This document shows, piece by piece, positions 28,287-36,914 of a stretch of 64,000 nucleotides of DNA. The position numbers were made by a program, and so were the translations under genes. Numbering within the stretch: the first letter of the stretch is position 1; each line of letters begins with the position of its first letter. Under the pieces are notes generated by a model that saw only the letters and a list, made by a program, of their open reading frames with translations, was not told where the DNA came from and searched no databases. This DNA is from Fusibacter paucivorans (GTDB lineage Bacteria > Bacillota > Clostridia > Peptostreptococcales > Acidaminobacteraceae). Where the stretch lies: positions 90,773-154,772 of the forward strand of contig NZ_JAHBCL010000005.1 in NCBI RefSeq assembly GCF_018390735.1, given 5' to 3'.

Positions 28287-29049
28287 AATCTATCTGGCCA
28301 TTATCATCATCGCCTTTGCTGTGTATACCCTCTTTGGCGGCACCGCCCATCAAGCCGTTTCAGGTGCCTCACTTGAATCCCCTTCGCTGACGCATCCCCT
28401 TGGTACAGACGATCTCGGAATTGATATCTTAGCTCAGCTCATACACGGCGGCGGCTACAGCATCTTCCTCGGCATTTTCAGTGCCGGTTCAGCGACGTTT
28501 ATCGGCAGCATCATCGGGATCATATCCGGTTATATCGGTGGGAAAATTGATCACTTTCTAATGGCTGTCTGTGACATCATCACCGGCATGCCGCAAATGA
28601 TCCTTCTGATACTGCTGGGCGCATTTCTCGGCGCAAGTTATCTATCCATGATTATCGTCCTCGCCATGCTCTCTTGGCCACAAACGGCCAGAACTATTCG
28701 CGCACGCGTCCTATTCATTAAAGAACATGATTACATTCGCTACTCAAAACAAATGGGCACACCGCTTTACGCCATTATCACAAGACATTTCCTCCCGCCG
28801 TTAAAGCCGCTGCTGACACTGGCCTTTATCAAAATGATGAGCCGAAGCATTATGATGGAAGCAAGTCTAGCTTATTTAGGGCTCGGAGATCCCACATCAA
28901 AAAGCTGGGGCATGATGCTGAATAAAGCCATGGCATTTCCGGGAATCTACTTCACACCTTATTGGAAGTGGTGGTTAACGGCACCACTCATCGCACTTGT
29001 GTGTTTGATTTTGTCATTAATGCTCCTGAGCAAAGAAATTGAGGTATAG
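28273..29049 (+). CDS. ABC permease, DppC/NikC type
   Basis: A 258-aa permease. After the first helix comes the DppC-type signature SLTHPLGTDDLGIDILAQLIHGG. The EAA loop follows further on (YIRYSKQMGTPLYAIITRHFLPP), then SIMMEASLAYLGLGDPTSKSWG, which is highly conserved in this group. It overlaps the preceding permease. The fused ATPase gene starts 5 bases after its stop. Confidence 0.93.
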   Translation: MKSYKIYLAIIIIAFAVYTLFGGTAHQAVSGASLESPSLTHPLGTDDLGIDILAQLIHGGGYSIFLGIFSAGSATFIGSIIGIISGYIGGKIDHFLMAVCDIITGMPQMILLILLGAFLGASYLSMIIVLAMLSWPQTARTIRARVLFIKEHDYIRYSKQMGTPLYAIITRHFLPPLKPLLTLAFIKMMSRSIMMEASLAYLGLGDPTSKSWGMMLNKAMAFPGIYFTPYWKWWLTAPLIALVCLILSLMLLSKEIEV

Positions 29050-29053
29050 CACT

Positions 29054-30748
29054 ATGCAACCACCATTATTAACCATTGACGCCTTATCCATCCGTTACCA
29101 TAAACAGCCTGTCAATGCTGTTCACCCATTCAACCTGCAAGTTATTGCCGGTGAAACCATTGGCATTGTAGGCGAATCCGGCAGCGGCAAATCGAGTATT
29201 GCCCATGCGATTATGGGGCTCCTGTTTGATAAGGCAACGATTGAAGGCACCATTACATTTGACGGGAAAACCTTGATGCAGCCGGATTGGCAAACCCTTC
29301 GCTGGCGTCAGATCGCACTGGTCTTTCAAAACGCATCCAATGTTTTAAATCCAATGATGAAATTATCGGATCAAGTCGCAGAGCCCATCACGACCCATTT
29401 AGGGCTTTCGAAAGGCCGCGCCCGACAGCGTGCATTTCAATTACTCCAAGACGTCGGTCTCGATTCGACTTGGTGGCAGGCTTATCCAAGCCAAATTTCC
29501 GGCGGTATGCGCCAAAAAGTATTAATCGCAATGGCCTTAGCCTGCCAGCCAAAGCTGCTCATCGTGGATGAGCCCACTATGTCACTTGATCCTGCTGCTA
29601 AACACCAAGTTGTCGCCTTAATTCAATCACTGCAAGAAAAATATCATTTTGGCCTCATAGTGATCTCACATGAGATGAAAATCATTCAGCACATGTGTTC
29701 AAAAGTCTATGTATTTTACAAAGGGCATCACCTTGAATACGGTACGCTTAACGATGTTCTCGAAAAACCGCGGCACCCCTATACCAAGGGACTGATTGGC
29801 GCTTCATGGGAACTGGATGCACACCGCGATATTTGGGGGATCCCCACATCCATTCGCGCATCTGCTGCTTCAGGATGTCCCTTCTACGAAAGGTGTTTTC
29901 AAGCGAAACCCGCTTGCGCGCAATACGATATCAAACCACTGACCATCCAACAGGGACACAGTGTCGCATGCCAGCGCGGCGGCATTGCCACTCTTTTAAA
30001 CGTTCAGGCGCTTCAAAAGAATTTCCATATCCGCCATCATACGATCAACGCGGTATCAAATGTGAGCTTCGAGGTCAAAGAAGGTGAAGTTTTAGCAATC
30101 ATCGGGACTTCCGGATCGGGGAAGTCAACACTGGCGCATTTAATTGCCGGCTACGAAACAAAAGATGCCGGCAGTATCACATTTGAAAACAGTCCCGCAT
30201 CACCTGAGGATCTGATGCGTCGTCAAGGCGGTCTTCAGCTCGTCACGCAAGATCCGGCCGCCGCATTAAACAGTTGCTGGCGTATTCGCGATGTCCTCAA
30301 TGAACCGTTGAAGTGGTCGCTAAAAATGTGCGAAAAAAAAAGGCATCGCCTGATGCGTCACGTGCTGCATGACGTTCAACTGCCTTCGAGTGAATCGTTT
30401 TTAGAAAAACAAGTGCATGCCTTGAGCGGTGGTGAAAAACAGCGTCTCGTACTGGCAAGGGCACTCACAATGTCCCCTAAGCTCTTAATTGCCGACGAAA
30501 TCACGGCTATGCTGGATCCATCCAACGCTGCAAACATCGTGAAACTACTGAAAGCCATGCAAAACAGCCACGGCTTTTCCATGATTTTTATCACGCACGA
30601 TCTTTACTTAGCACGCAAAATTGCGGATACCGCACTGGTTCTTGAACACGGCAAAGTCGTCGACTACGGACCGGGCCCCGATGTCTTGACGACAAGGCAG
30701 GACATGCTTCATCATAGGCCTTCAAACACACTGTCTTCGATAAGCTGA
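29054..30748 (+). CDS. ABC transporter double ATPase (DppD-DppF / NikD-NikE fusion type)
   Basis: A 564-aa protein with two complete ATP-binding cassettes. First: Walker [10 protein letters not shown], signature ISGGMRQKV, Walker [13 protein letters not shown]. It is followed by the oligopeptide-type C-terminal extension with the Cys pattern [14 protein letters not shown]. Second: Walker [10 protein letters not shown], signature [15 protein letters not shown], Walker [13 protein letters not shown]. The start is the ATG behind GAGGT; a longer in-frame reading begins at a TTG with no site. It energises import through the two permeases. The stop lies 27 bases inside the convergent AraC gene. Walker B of cassette 2 has ADEITAML in place of the usual DEPTSALD, with the catalytic Glu kept. 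Confidence 0.92.
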   Translation: MQPPLLTIDALSIRYHKQPVNAVHPFNLQVIAGETIGIVGESGSGKSSIAHAIMGLLFDKATIEGTITFDGKTLMQPDWQTLRWRQIALVFQNASNVLNPMMKLSDQVAEPITTHLGLSKGRARQRAFQLLQDVGLDSTWWQAYPSQISGGMRQKVLIAMALACQPKLLIVDEPTMSLDPAAKHQVVALIQSLQEKYHFGLIVISHEMKIIQHMCSKVYVFYKGHHLEYGTLNDVLEKPRHPYTKGLIGASWELDAHRDIWGIPTSIRASAASGCPFYERCFQAKPACAQYDIKPLTIQQGHSVACQRGGIATLLNVQALQKNFHIRHHTINAVSNVSFEVKEGEVLAIIGTSGSGKSTLAHLIAGYETKDAGSITFENSPASPEDLMRRQGGLQLVTQDPAAALNSCWRIRDVLNEPLKWSLKMCEKKRHRLMRHVLHDVQLPSSESFLEKQVHALSGGEKQRLVLARALTMSPKLLIADEITAMLDPSNAANIVKLLKAMQNSHGFSMIFITHDLYLARKIADTALVLEHGKVVDYGPGPDVLTTRQDMLHHRPSNTLSSIS

Positions 30749-31870
30749 CGGTGATAATTCATAAACGCTTTTAAAACAAGTTGAGAAATAAGCACTTGAA
30801 TCAAACCCAACCATCATGGCAATTTCCGTAAGCGGCAAAGTTGTTTCACGCATTAGAATAACGGCCCGCTTCAGTCGGTAGGCCATTAAGTACTGTGTAA
30901 ACGTCATCTCAACGTCTTTTTTAAACTGTCTGGAAAGATAAGACGGCTGTACGTGCAATTGATCAGCTACTACCTTCAGCGTCAGCCCACCCGTGTATTG
31001 ATGATGAATCATTTGTAGTGCTTTGTGCGTAACCAGTGTCGTTTGATTGCCGGAAACAGGCACGAGCAATTTTATATACGCCGAAAGATACGTTTGTGCA
31101 AATATGGCTTGGTTGGTGTAATGTGTTTGTTTTAGAAAAGTGGTCATTGCAACGCGGTGCATTTGAAAAATACGCTGCTTATAATTTGGAAACGCCTCGG
31201 CGAGCTCATATGTAAAGGCAGTCATAAAGTAGACAAATCTGCCTTGGAGTGTATCGCTGGGCGAAATTCCCTCATAAGCCTGTTTTAGATGTGAGAGCAC
31301 ATGATCGTATTGCTTGTTTGCCTCTTCCAATTCCCGATTGGACAGCGCCCTGACAATCTCACGCACGTGATTCTGCAATGGCTGCTCACATATCTCTTCA
31401 TGAATTTCGCATAGAACAGCATCGCGGCAAAAAGTGGCGGCTGATTCCGACCGCGTCGTATATCGATGCTGAACCGCGTTTGGTTCCAATATTTTCAGCA
31501 ACTGTTCCCCCGCTGTTTGGATCACTTCATGAGACATCTGTTTAAATCGCTTTGCGTCAATGGTGCGATGACACTTTTCACAGCAAATCACTTCCGATTG
31601 CGACGCTGTATACAACATTTCCGAAAAAATGATTTCACTGCCGTCTGTGGTCATTTTAGGACGCCAAATAATAATATAACAGTGTGGATAAATCGCGTGA
31701 ATAATAAAACTGTCCACTGTTTTAACTTGTTGAAACATCATTGCCACATCAATGTTCATTCGACGATTGGTCCTCTCATCGTAGGGCAAGTGCCGATACG
31801 ATTCTTCACCATGGTATTCAAATAATCGTATCCCCGTCAATTGTTGAAATATCTGATATGTTCTTAACAT
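30722..31870 (-). CDS. AraC-family transcriptional regulator
   Basis: A 382-aa protein. The C-terminal 100 residues are an AraC DNA-binding domain with two helix-turn-helix units (LTLKVVADQLHVQPSYLSRQFKKD and [34 protein letters not shown]). The long N-terminus contains a Cys-rich segment (VICCEKCH) that could bind metal or a redox ligand; it matches no effector domain I know. The start is the ATG after AAGAGGCAGG. It is convergent with the ABC operon, overlapping its last gene by 27 bases, and a Fur-like box lies upstream. AraC activators of metallophore uptake under Fur control (such as B. subtilis Btr) are a known pattern. Confidence 0.88.
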   Translation of the reverse strand: MLRTYQIFQQLTGIRLFEYHGEESYRHLPYDERTNRRMNIDVAMMFQQVKTVDSFIIHAIYPHCYIIIWRPKMTTDGSEIIFSEMLYTASQSEVICCEKCHRTIDAKRFKQMSHEVIQTAGEQLLKILEPNAVQHRYTTRSESAATFCRDAVLCEIHEEICEQPLQNHVREIVRALSNRELEEANKQYDHVLSHLKQAYEGISPSDTLQGRFVYFMTAFTYELAEAFPNYKQRIFQMHRVAMTTFLKQTHYTNQAIFAQTYLSAYIKLLVPVSGNQTTLVTHKALQMIHHQYTGGLTLKVVADQLHVQPSYLSRQFKKDVEMTFTQYLMAYRLKRAVILMRETTLPLTEIAMMVGFDSSAYFSTCFKSVYELSPSAYRRQCV

Positions 31871-31950
31871 TAAATGCCTGCCTCTTTTTTCAAATGCCTT
31901 CGTTGACAACCGGACGCATTGCAGCAAAAGCATAAACACAACTAACTAAA

Positions 31951-31965
31951 TGATAACTATTTTCA
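31951..31965 (-). promoter_or_regulatory. Fur-like box upstream of the AraC gene
   Basis: TGATAACTATTTTCA matches 12 of 14 defined positions of the 7-1-7 Fur box. It lies about 80 bases upstream of the AraC start, inside an AT-rich region. Confidence 0.6.
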
Positions 31966-32196
31966 TTAATGCATTTATTATACACAACTGCTGTCTCATT
32001 TGTCAAAACAATCCAACGTAAAATGCATTCATCAATTAATCTCATGACCTAATCATATGAAGTAATTGCATCATTCAAATTTTAGTCCCCTCATCAGAAT
32101 GTTCACCGCTTTCGTAAGACGTGTATTCAACATATTGTCGTTGAGGCTCAGCGAAAAACTATTAGACGATTTTCTTCTAAACCCTATTGCTATGAA

Positions 32197-32256
32197 TCAA
32201 AAAGCCGCCTTCCTCTCAAACAAACTGTTAAAACAGTTTCACATGGAAAGCGGTTT
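32197..32256 (-). terminator. Nested hairpin terminator for the 32352 gene
   Basis: Twelve-base outer arms (32202-32213 with 32245-32256) pair at 11 positions and enclose a perfect AAACTGTT-aa-AACAGTTT hairpin (32222-32239). On the minus strand the stem ends in GGCGGCTTTTTG. Confidence 0.75.
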
Positions 32257-32260
32257 ATTG

Positions 32261-32320
32261 CATTGAAGTTTATAGCATTGAAATTTATCTCGTTTGAATT
32301 TATCCCGTTTGAATTTATCT
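32261..32320. repeat. Tandem repeat, 4 units of 15 bp
   Basis: Units start at 32261, 32276, 32291 and 32306. The pattern is CRTTTGAATTTATCY, with the two leftmost units reading CATTGAAGTTTATAG and CATTGAAATTTATCT. It lies between the stop of the 32352 gene and its terminator, so it is in the 3' untranslated region. Confidence 0.85.
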
Positions 32321-32351
32321 TAATGTGATCTATCACAATAGGATCTCGAGA

Positions 32352-32738
32352 CTAAAGCACGATTTTAAAAATAAGCCAGATAATCGCAAGTGGTACCAAA
32401 ATGGCGATAATAATGCCAAAGACTAGACCAACGATGCTGAATACCAGACCAATAATGCCGCCGATCACACCGAGTACCAGACTGAGTGCACCTGCAATAA
32501 TACTGAGGATACCGCCGACCAAACCACCGACGCCGCCGGCAACAGCACCTAACGCACCCCCGGCAAAGCCAAGTGCACCACTGATTAATTTAAACGGCCA
32601 AGCGATCATCGCACCTAACGGTATAAAATAGGCTACAATCCCGGAGAGGATGGCAATAGGAATAATTTTTTCGGCGGAGTAGCCTCTATGATAAAGCATC
32701 ATGGATACCAATGCGATTACAATAACAGCTAAAAACAT
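32352..32738 (-). CDS. Small glycine-rich membrane protein
   Basis: A 128-aa protein made almost entirely of hydrophobic residues. After a helix at 1-15 and a second at about 24-45, residues 50-128 alternate small residues in patterns such as GALGFAGGALGAVAGGVGGLVGG, then IIGLVFSIVGLVFGIIIAILV. This gives GxxxG/glycine-zipper faces that suit close helix packing in the membrane. AGGAGGCTG precedes ATG. I do not recognise the family. It forms a single-gene unit with its own terminator and is bracketed by tandem repeats on both sides. Confidence 0.8.
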   Translation of the reverse strand: MFLAVIVIALVSMMLYHRGYSAEKIIPIAILSGIVAYFIPLGAMIAWPFKLISGALGFAGGALGAVAGGVGGLVGGILSIIAGALSLVLGVIGGIIGLVFSIVGLVFGIIIAILVPLAIIWLIFKIVL

Positions 32739-32795
32739 AATACAGCCTCCTATAATAACAATCGTCTGTACAACTGAATAACTTAAGCCTTTTTC

Positions 32796-32864
32796 TTTTA
32801 TAAAGCCTTTTATGAAGTCTTTTATGAAGTCTTTTATGAAGTCTTTTATAAGACCTTTTATAGG
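32796..32864. repeat. Tandem repeat, 5.7 units of 12 bp
   Basis: TTTTATGAAGTC is repeated exactly three times (32808, 32820, 32832), flanked by the variants TTTTATAAAGCC (32796) and TTTTATAAGACC (32844) and a partial unit. It lies upstream of the 32352 gene start, in its probable promoter/leader region. Confidence 0.9.
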
Positions 32865-32943
32865 TTTATCATACCGCCAAAAAGTGTAAAACGCATTAGG
32901 CCAAGATTAGAATCGCGTAAGAAAGAGGATCGCGTAAGATCGC

Positions 32944-32988
32944 AAAAAAGAAAAGCCACCTCATGACAATATGCCACGAGACGGCTTT
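32944..32988 (-). terminator. Terminator after etfA
   Basis: On the minus strand AAAGCC/GGCTTT outer arms (32988-32983 with 32957-32952) continue into an imperfect TCGTG/CATGA stem. TTTTCTTTTTT follows. Confidence 0.85.
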
Positions 32989-33015
32989 CCTATATGTTAG
33001 TATAATGAAAGGCAA

Positions 33016-34035
33016 TTAATCTTCAATAACCTTAGCGGCATTGATTTTCTTAATTTCTTCAATAACGAGCGGTAATACTTTTTGGACTTCGCCAACAATA
33101 CCGAGGTCTGCAATTTCAAAGATTGGTGCATCTTTATCTTTGTTGATAGCGATGATAAGATCTGATTCTTCCATGCCGGCAACGTGTTGAATGGCGCCTG
33201 AAATACCACACGCAATATACAGGTTAGGACGAACTGTTTTACCTGTTTGACCAACTTGACGATCATGCGGCATCCAGCCGATATCAACAGCAGCACGTGA
33301 AGCAGATACCAAGCCGTTCAGTTCTTTAGCAAGGCCGTCTAAGATCTCGAAACCATCGGCAGAACCGATACCGCGACCACCTGATACGAGAACAGTTGCT
33401 TCTTGAATATCCATTTTTGTGCCAACTTCTTTTTCAAATGATACAACTTCTACAAATTGGTTATTTTTTTCAAGTGCAACTTTTGCATTGACAACTTCGC
33501 CTTTTCTGCCTGGTTCTCTTTCCATTTTTGTCATAACGCCTGGGCGCACTGTTGACATCTGCGGACGATGTTCAGGTGAAACGATGGTTGCCATGATATT
33601 GCCGCCAAATGCAGGACGTGTCATCATTAAAAGTCTGTCTTCGCTGATATCAAGTGATGTACAGTCAGCTGTAAGACCTGTTTGAAGCCTTGCAGATACT
33701 CTTGGTGCCAAGTCTCTGCCGATTGAAGTTGCGCCAAAGAGGACAACTTCCGGTTTTTCTTCAGTAATCGCCTTAACGACAACTTGCGTATACGGCTCTG
33801 TAGTATAGAGCTCTAACGCTTTGTTATCGTAAAGCATTACTTTATCAGCGCCGTATTCAATTAACAATTGCGCATGTCTACTGATATCTGATCCCGGAAC
33901 GACTGCTGTTACATCAACACCTAATTCGTCCGCAATTTTTCTACCTTTTCCTAATAATTCAAGCGAAACATTCTGGATTTCGTTGAAGCGTTGTTCAACG
34001 AATACTAATACACCTTTGTAATCATTAATACTCAT
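33016..34035 (-). CDS. etfA: Electron transfer flavoprotein alpha subunit
   Basis: A 339-aa subunit. The C-terminal FAD domain is typical: SGGRGIGSADGFEILDGLA, VSASRAAVDIGWMPHDRQVGQTGK and LYIACGISGAIQHVAGM. With EtfB it carries electrons for the acyl-CoA dehydrogenase encoded upstream. In clostridia this trio can form the bifurcating Bcd-EtfAB complex, which couples crotonyl-CoA reduction by NADH to ferredoxin reduction. GGAGGCGTGTC precedes ATG. The gene is 11 bases after etfB and ends the operon at a strong terminator. Confidence 0.96.
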   Translation of the reverse strand: MSINDYKGVLVFVEQRFNEIQNVSLELLGKGRKIADELGVDVTAVVPGSDISRHAQLLIEYGADKVMLYDNKALELYTTEPYTQVVVKAITEEKPEVVLFGATSIGRDLAPRVSARLQTGLTADCTSLDISEDRLLMMTRPAFGGNIMATIVSPEHRPQMSTVRPGVMTKMEREPGRKGEVVNAKVALEKNNQFVEVVSFEKEVGTKMDIQEATVLVSGGRGIGSADGFEILDGLAKELNGLVSASRAAVDIGWMPHDRQVGQTGKTVRPNLYIACGISGAIQHVAGMEESDLIIAINKDKDAPIFEIADLGIVGEVQKVLPLVIEEIKKINAAKVIED

Positions 34036-34046
34036 GACACGCCTCC

Positions 34047-34829
34047 TTATATAATGAATTTTTCTTGTAACTTATCAACGAGCGCCGTAGCAACTTCCTT
34101 CGGTGTTCCTTCAACCACTTTACCAGCTTGTTTAACACCTTTTGTGAAGGATTTTTTAACTTTAGTCGGCGAACCTTTTAAGCCCATTTTTTCTGGAGCC
34201 GCATCGATATCTGAGAATGTCCATGTTTCGATTTCGAGCGAACGATTGGCATCGACAACACCTGCAACGCTCATGTAGCGCGCTTCATTAAGTTCCGCAA
34301 GCGCCGTGATGAGGCATGGGTATTTGACTTTTATCGTTTGGAAACCATCTTCAAATGTACGTTTAACAATAGCGTGATCGCCTTTGTGATCAAATTTTGA
34401 TACATAAGAAATTTGCGGTAAGCTAAGGTGTTCCGCGATTTGAGGACCAACTTGTGCTGTATCGCCGTCAATTGCTTGACGACCTGTAATAACGAGGTCA
34501 TACTCAAGCTTTTTAAGTGCAGATGCAATTGTCGTAGAGGTTGCAAGTGTATCTGCACCTGCGAAAACTCTGTCCGTTAAAAGGATCACGCGGTCAGCGC
34601 CCATTGCATAAGCTTCCTGCAATGCAATTTTTGCTTGCGGTGGACCCATGGTAATAACAGTAATGTGTGCACCGAACTCATCTTTTAATCTGAGTGCAGC
34701 TTCAAGACCTGCCTTGTCATCAGGGTTGATAATACTAGGCACGCCATCTCTAATCAAAGTACCTGTTTTTGGATCCAATTTTACTTCATTGGTATCTGGT
34801 ACTTGCTTTATACAAACAACGATCTTCAT
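34047..34829 (-). CDS. etfB: Electron transfer flavoprotein beta subunit
   Basis: A 260-aa subunit. The N-terminus MKIVVCIKQVPDTNEVKLD and the stretch VITGRQAIDGDTAQVGPQIAEHL are the family marks. In the bifurcating type EtfB holds the extra FAD; the VCIKQVPDT loop and GDTAQVGPQ segment fit that type, but sequence alone does not prove bifurcation. The start is the ATG with GGAGGGATATAAG upstream; five extra in-frame codons before it are part of the ribosome-site region. Confidence 0.96.
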   Translation of the reverse strand: MKIVVCIKQVPDTNEVKLDPKTGTLIRDGVPSIINPDDKAGLEAALRLKDEFGAHITVITMGPPQAKIALQEAYAMGADRVILLTDRVFAGADTLATSTTIASALKKLEYDLVITGRQAIDGDTAQVGPQIAEHLSLPQISYVSKFDHKGDHAIVKRTFEDGFQTIKVKYPCLITALAELNEARYMSVAGVVDANRSLEIETWTFSDIDAAPEKMGLKGSPTKVKKSFTKGVKQAGKVVEGTPKEVATALVDKLQEKFII

Positions 34830-34843
34830 CTTATATCCCTCCA

Positions 34844-35983
34844 TTACTTCAATTCACTTGCAGAAATGACCATGCGTTGAACTTCACTGGTACCTTCGTA
34901 GATTTCAGTGATTTTAGCGTCTCTCATCATTCTTTCAACCGGATACTCACGTGTATAACCGTAACCGCCGAAGAGTTGAACTGCTTTTGTTGTTACTTCC
35001 ATAGCAACTTCAGCGGCCATCAGTTTCGCCATCGCGGCATCTTGAGCATAAGGTTTTTTTAACTGCTTTTTGTACGCAGCTGAATAAACCATGAAACGAG
35101 CTGCCTCGATCTTAGTTTTCATGTCTGCGATTTGGAATTGAGTATTTTGGAAAGCTGCGATTGATCTTCCGAATTGTTTTCTCTCTTTTACATATTTGAC
35201 TGCTTCATTGTAAGCACCTTGTGCAATACCGAGCGCTTGTGCGGCAATACCGATACGACCGCCGTCAAGTGTCATCATTGCAATCTTGAAGCCCTTGCCT
35301 TCGCTTCCAAGAAGATTTTCTGCTGGCACTTTACAGTCTTCGAAGATGAGCTCACAAGTACTAGAACCTCTGATCCCCATTTTCTTTTCTTTTTTACCGA
35401 CACTGAAGCCTTCAAATTCTTTTTCAACGATAAATGCGCTGATCCCTTTAAGACCTTTTGCACGGTCTGTCATCGCCATAACGATATAGACGTCTGCATA
35501 ACCTGCATTGGTAATAAAGATTTTGCTGCCGTTTAAGATGTAATAGTCGCCATCTTTTACCGCAGTTGTTTGCTGACCGGCTGCATCTGTTCCGGCATTT
35601 GGCTCTGTTAAGCCGAATGCACCTAATTTTTCACCTTTTGCAAGCGGTATCAGATATTTCTTTTTCTGTTCTTCTGTACCGAATTCATAGATAGGTGATG
35701 CACATAATGACGTATGTGCCGATACGACAACTGAAGTTGTCGCGCATGCGCATGCGAGTTCTTCAACGAAGTTGATGTACTGCCAGTAAGTACCGCCAGC
35801 GCCACCATACTCGCGTGGGTAAGGAATACCCAGCATGCCAAGTTTTGTCATTTTTTTCACAGTTTCCACAGGAAACTCTTCGTTTTCATCGACCTCTGCT
35901 GCAATTGGTTCAACTTCGTTCTCTGTAAACTTTCTGAACAAATCGCGCATCATCAGGTCTTCGTTTGATAAAATAAACTGCAT
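34844..35983 (-). CDS. bcd: Short-chain (butyryl-CoA type) acyl-CoA dehydrogenase
   Basis: A 379-aa flavoenzyme. Family signatures: [13 protein letters not shown] (FAD/substrate contact), [24 protein letters not shown], and [32 protein letters not shown], where the catalytic base Glu sits in IYEGTSE. It reduces crotonyl-CoA to butyryl-CoA. This would take up the crotonyl-CoA produced by Kal (8623-9012) during lysine fermentation. It is first in the bcd-etfB-etfA operon, with GGAGGGAGACAA before ATG and a good promoter at 36051-36079. No crt, hbd or thl genes are adjacent. Confidence 0.93.
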   Translation of the reverse strand: MQFILSNEDLMMRDLFRKFTENEVEPIAAEVDENEEFPVETVKKMTKLGMLGIPYPREYGGAGGTYWQYINFVEELACACATTSVVVSAHTSLCASPIYEFGTEEQKKKYLIPLAKGEKLGAFGLTEPNAGTDAAGQQTTAVKDGDYYILNGSKIFITNAGYADVYIVMAMTDRAKGLKGISAFIVEKEFEGFSVGKKEKKMGIRGSSTCELIFEDCKVPAENLLGSEGKGFKIAMMTLDGGRIGIAAQALGIAQGAYNEAVKYVKERKQFGRSIAAFQNTQFQIADMKTKIEAARFMVYSAAYKKQLKKPYAQDAAMAKLMAAEVAMEVTTKAVQLFGGYGYTREYPVERMMRDAKITEIYEGTSEVQRMVISASELK

Positions 35984-36050
35984 TTGTCTCCCTCCATTTG
36001 TTAAAGTTTTAACTTTTTAGAGCAAAAAAATAAATCATCCCCATGCAATA

Positions 36051-36079
36051 ATTGTACCACTTCCCCTTTCGCATTGTAA
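36051..36079 (-). promoter_or_regulatory. Sigma-A promoter for bcd-etfBA
   Basis: On the minus strand TTACAA (36079-36074), a 17-base spacer ending TGG, and TACAAT (36056-36051). The start codon is 68 bases further on. Confidence 0.75.
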
Positions 36080-36088
36080 GAGGGGAAA

Positions 36089-36119
36089 ATGATTTTTTTG
36101 CAAAAAATCATGTTTTTTT
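36089..36119. terminator. AT-rich bidirectional hairpin
   Basis: ATGATTTTTT (36089-36098) pairs perfectly with AAAAAATCAT (36102-36111), with T runs on either side depending on strand. It insulates the bcd promoter from the ABC operon that ends at 36324. The remaining intergenic stretch 36160-36323 shows nothing notable. Confidence 0.55.
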
Positions 36120-36133
36120 GTTAGAACATAAAA

Positions 36134-36158
36134 TGAACGCCAGTCTTTCCAGCGTTCA
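36134..36158 (-). terminator. Terminator downstream of the ABC operon
   Basis: TGAACGC (36134-36140) pairs with GCGTTCA (36152-36158). On the minus strand it is followed by TTTTATG. Confidence 0.6.
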
Positions 36159-36323
36159 GAACGTTTGCCATAGTTTCATTATCACACTATGAACTCATCT
36201 GTGAAACCCTCACTAAAGCCGTTCGATTTGCACAGTCTTCAACGGTTTAGCAACAGCTTTTTATATGGTTTTAGACAGGGATCTTGTATCATTCCCATGT
36301 TGATTTAAGTGTCGATTGATGTT

Positions 36324-36914
36324 TCAAAGCTTGTAAAATCTGAAAAAGACGAGCATCCCCGTAACGATCAAACCAATCAGCATATACCGCCAGGCATTGA
36401 GAAAACGTTTCGGAATACCGTAGCGTCCACGCGCTTCATAAGATCGTTTTAAGCTCAAATCATCGTTAAAAACATAATACGGTTCTTTGGGCTGATCAAC
36501 GATTCCCTTAATTTCGCCACACAGCAGCGCTTCAGCAGCTTCACTGTCTTTTAAGGGAACTTGTAGCCAAGTATCCGCTTGTCCTTTAGTTTTCACTTCG
36601 ACATTGGTTTTAGCTTTGACATTGGTTTTAGCTTTGACATTGGTTTTAGCTTCGGGCTCAGTGTCATTAATCCCGTCGAGTTGGCTCCCGCCATGCGTTG
36701 ACCATTTGACAGCACGACCGCTGTCATCAATTAACACATCGCTCCCATCCAGCTGTTTTTGATGCACGACAATCCGCGTGTGAATATGCCAGCGGCGCAG
36801 AAGATCTTCCCGTTCATAAAGCACTTCCGCTTTACCTGCGCTTGCGACTGTCACCCATTGGTATAAGTTCTTCACGTCTTCCGGCTGCCATGATCGCTTC
36901 GCGTCCCGCCTCAT
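36324..36914 (-). CDS. Unknown protein with KAKTNV repeats and C-terminal membrane anchor
   Basis: A 196-aa protein with one C-terminal hydrophobic helix (YMLIGLIVTGMLVFFRFY), so it is probably tail-anchored. Residues about 88-110 consist of KAKTNV units, from an 18-bp DNA repeat at 36590-36655. The flanking parts are charged, with a beta-like segment (RIVVHQKQLDGSDVLIDD). No family was recognised. Its ATG overlaps the TGA of the ABC permease (ATGA), so it belongs to the importer operon, but no such subunit is standard for NitT/TauT systems. Confidence 0.75.
   Translation of the reverse strand: MRRDAKRSWQPEDVKNLYQWVTVASAGKAEVLYEREDLLRRWHIHTRIVVHQKQLDGSDVLIDDSGRAVKWSTHGGSQLDGINDTEPEAKTNVKAKTNVKAKTNVEVKTKGQADTWLQVPLKDSEAAEALLCGEIKGIVDQPKEPYYVFNDDLSLKRSYEARGRYGIPKRFLNAWRYMLIGLIVTGMLVFFRFYKL
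36590..36655. repeat. In-frame 18-bp tandem repeat
   Basis: TTTTAGCTTTGACATTGG is repeated exactly at 36608 and 36626, with partial units on each side. Because the unit is a multiple of three it adds KAKTNV blocks without shifting frame. Confidence 0.9.

Larger units (their letters stand above)
31966..32351. other. Intergenic region between the AraC gene and the glycine-rich membrane protein gene
   Basis: It holds a nested terminator (32197-32256) and a 4 x 15-bp tandem repeat (32261-32320). No gene is supported. Confidence 0.6.

Noticed and set aside
32066..32266. 66-aa plus-strand ORF downstream of the AraC region
   Set aside because: It covers the nested terminator at 32197-32256 and has no ribosome site.
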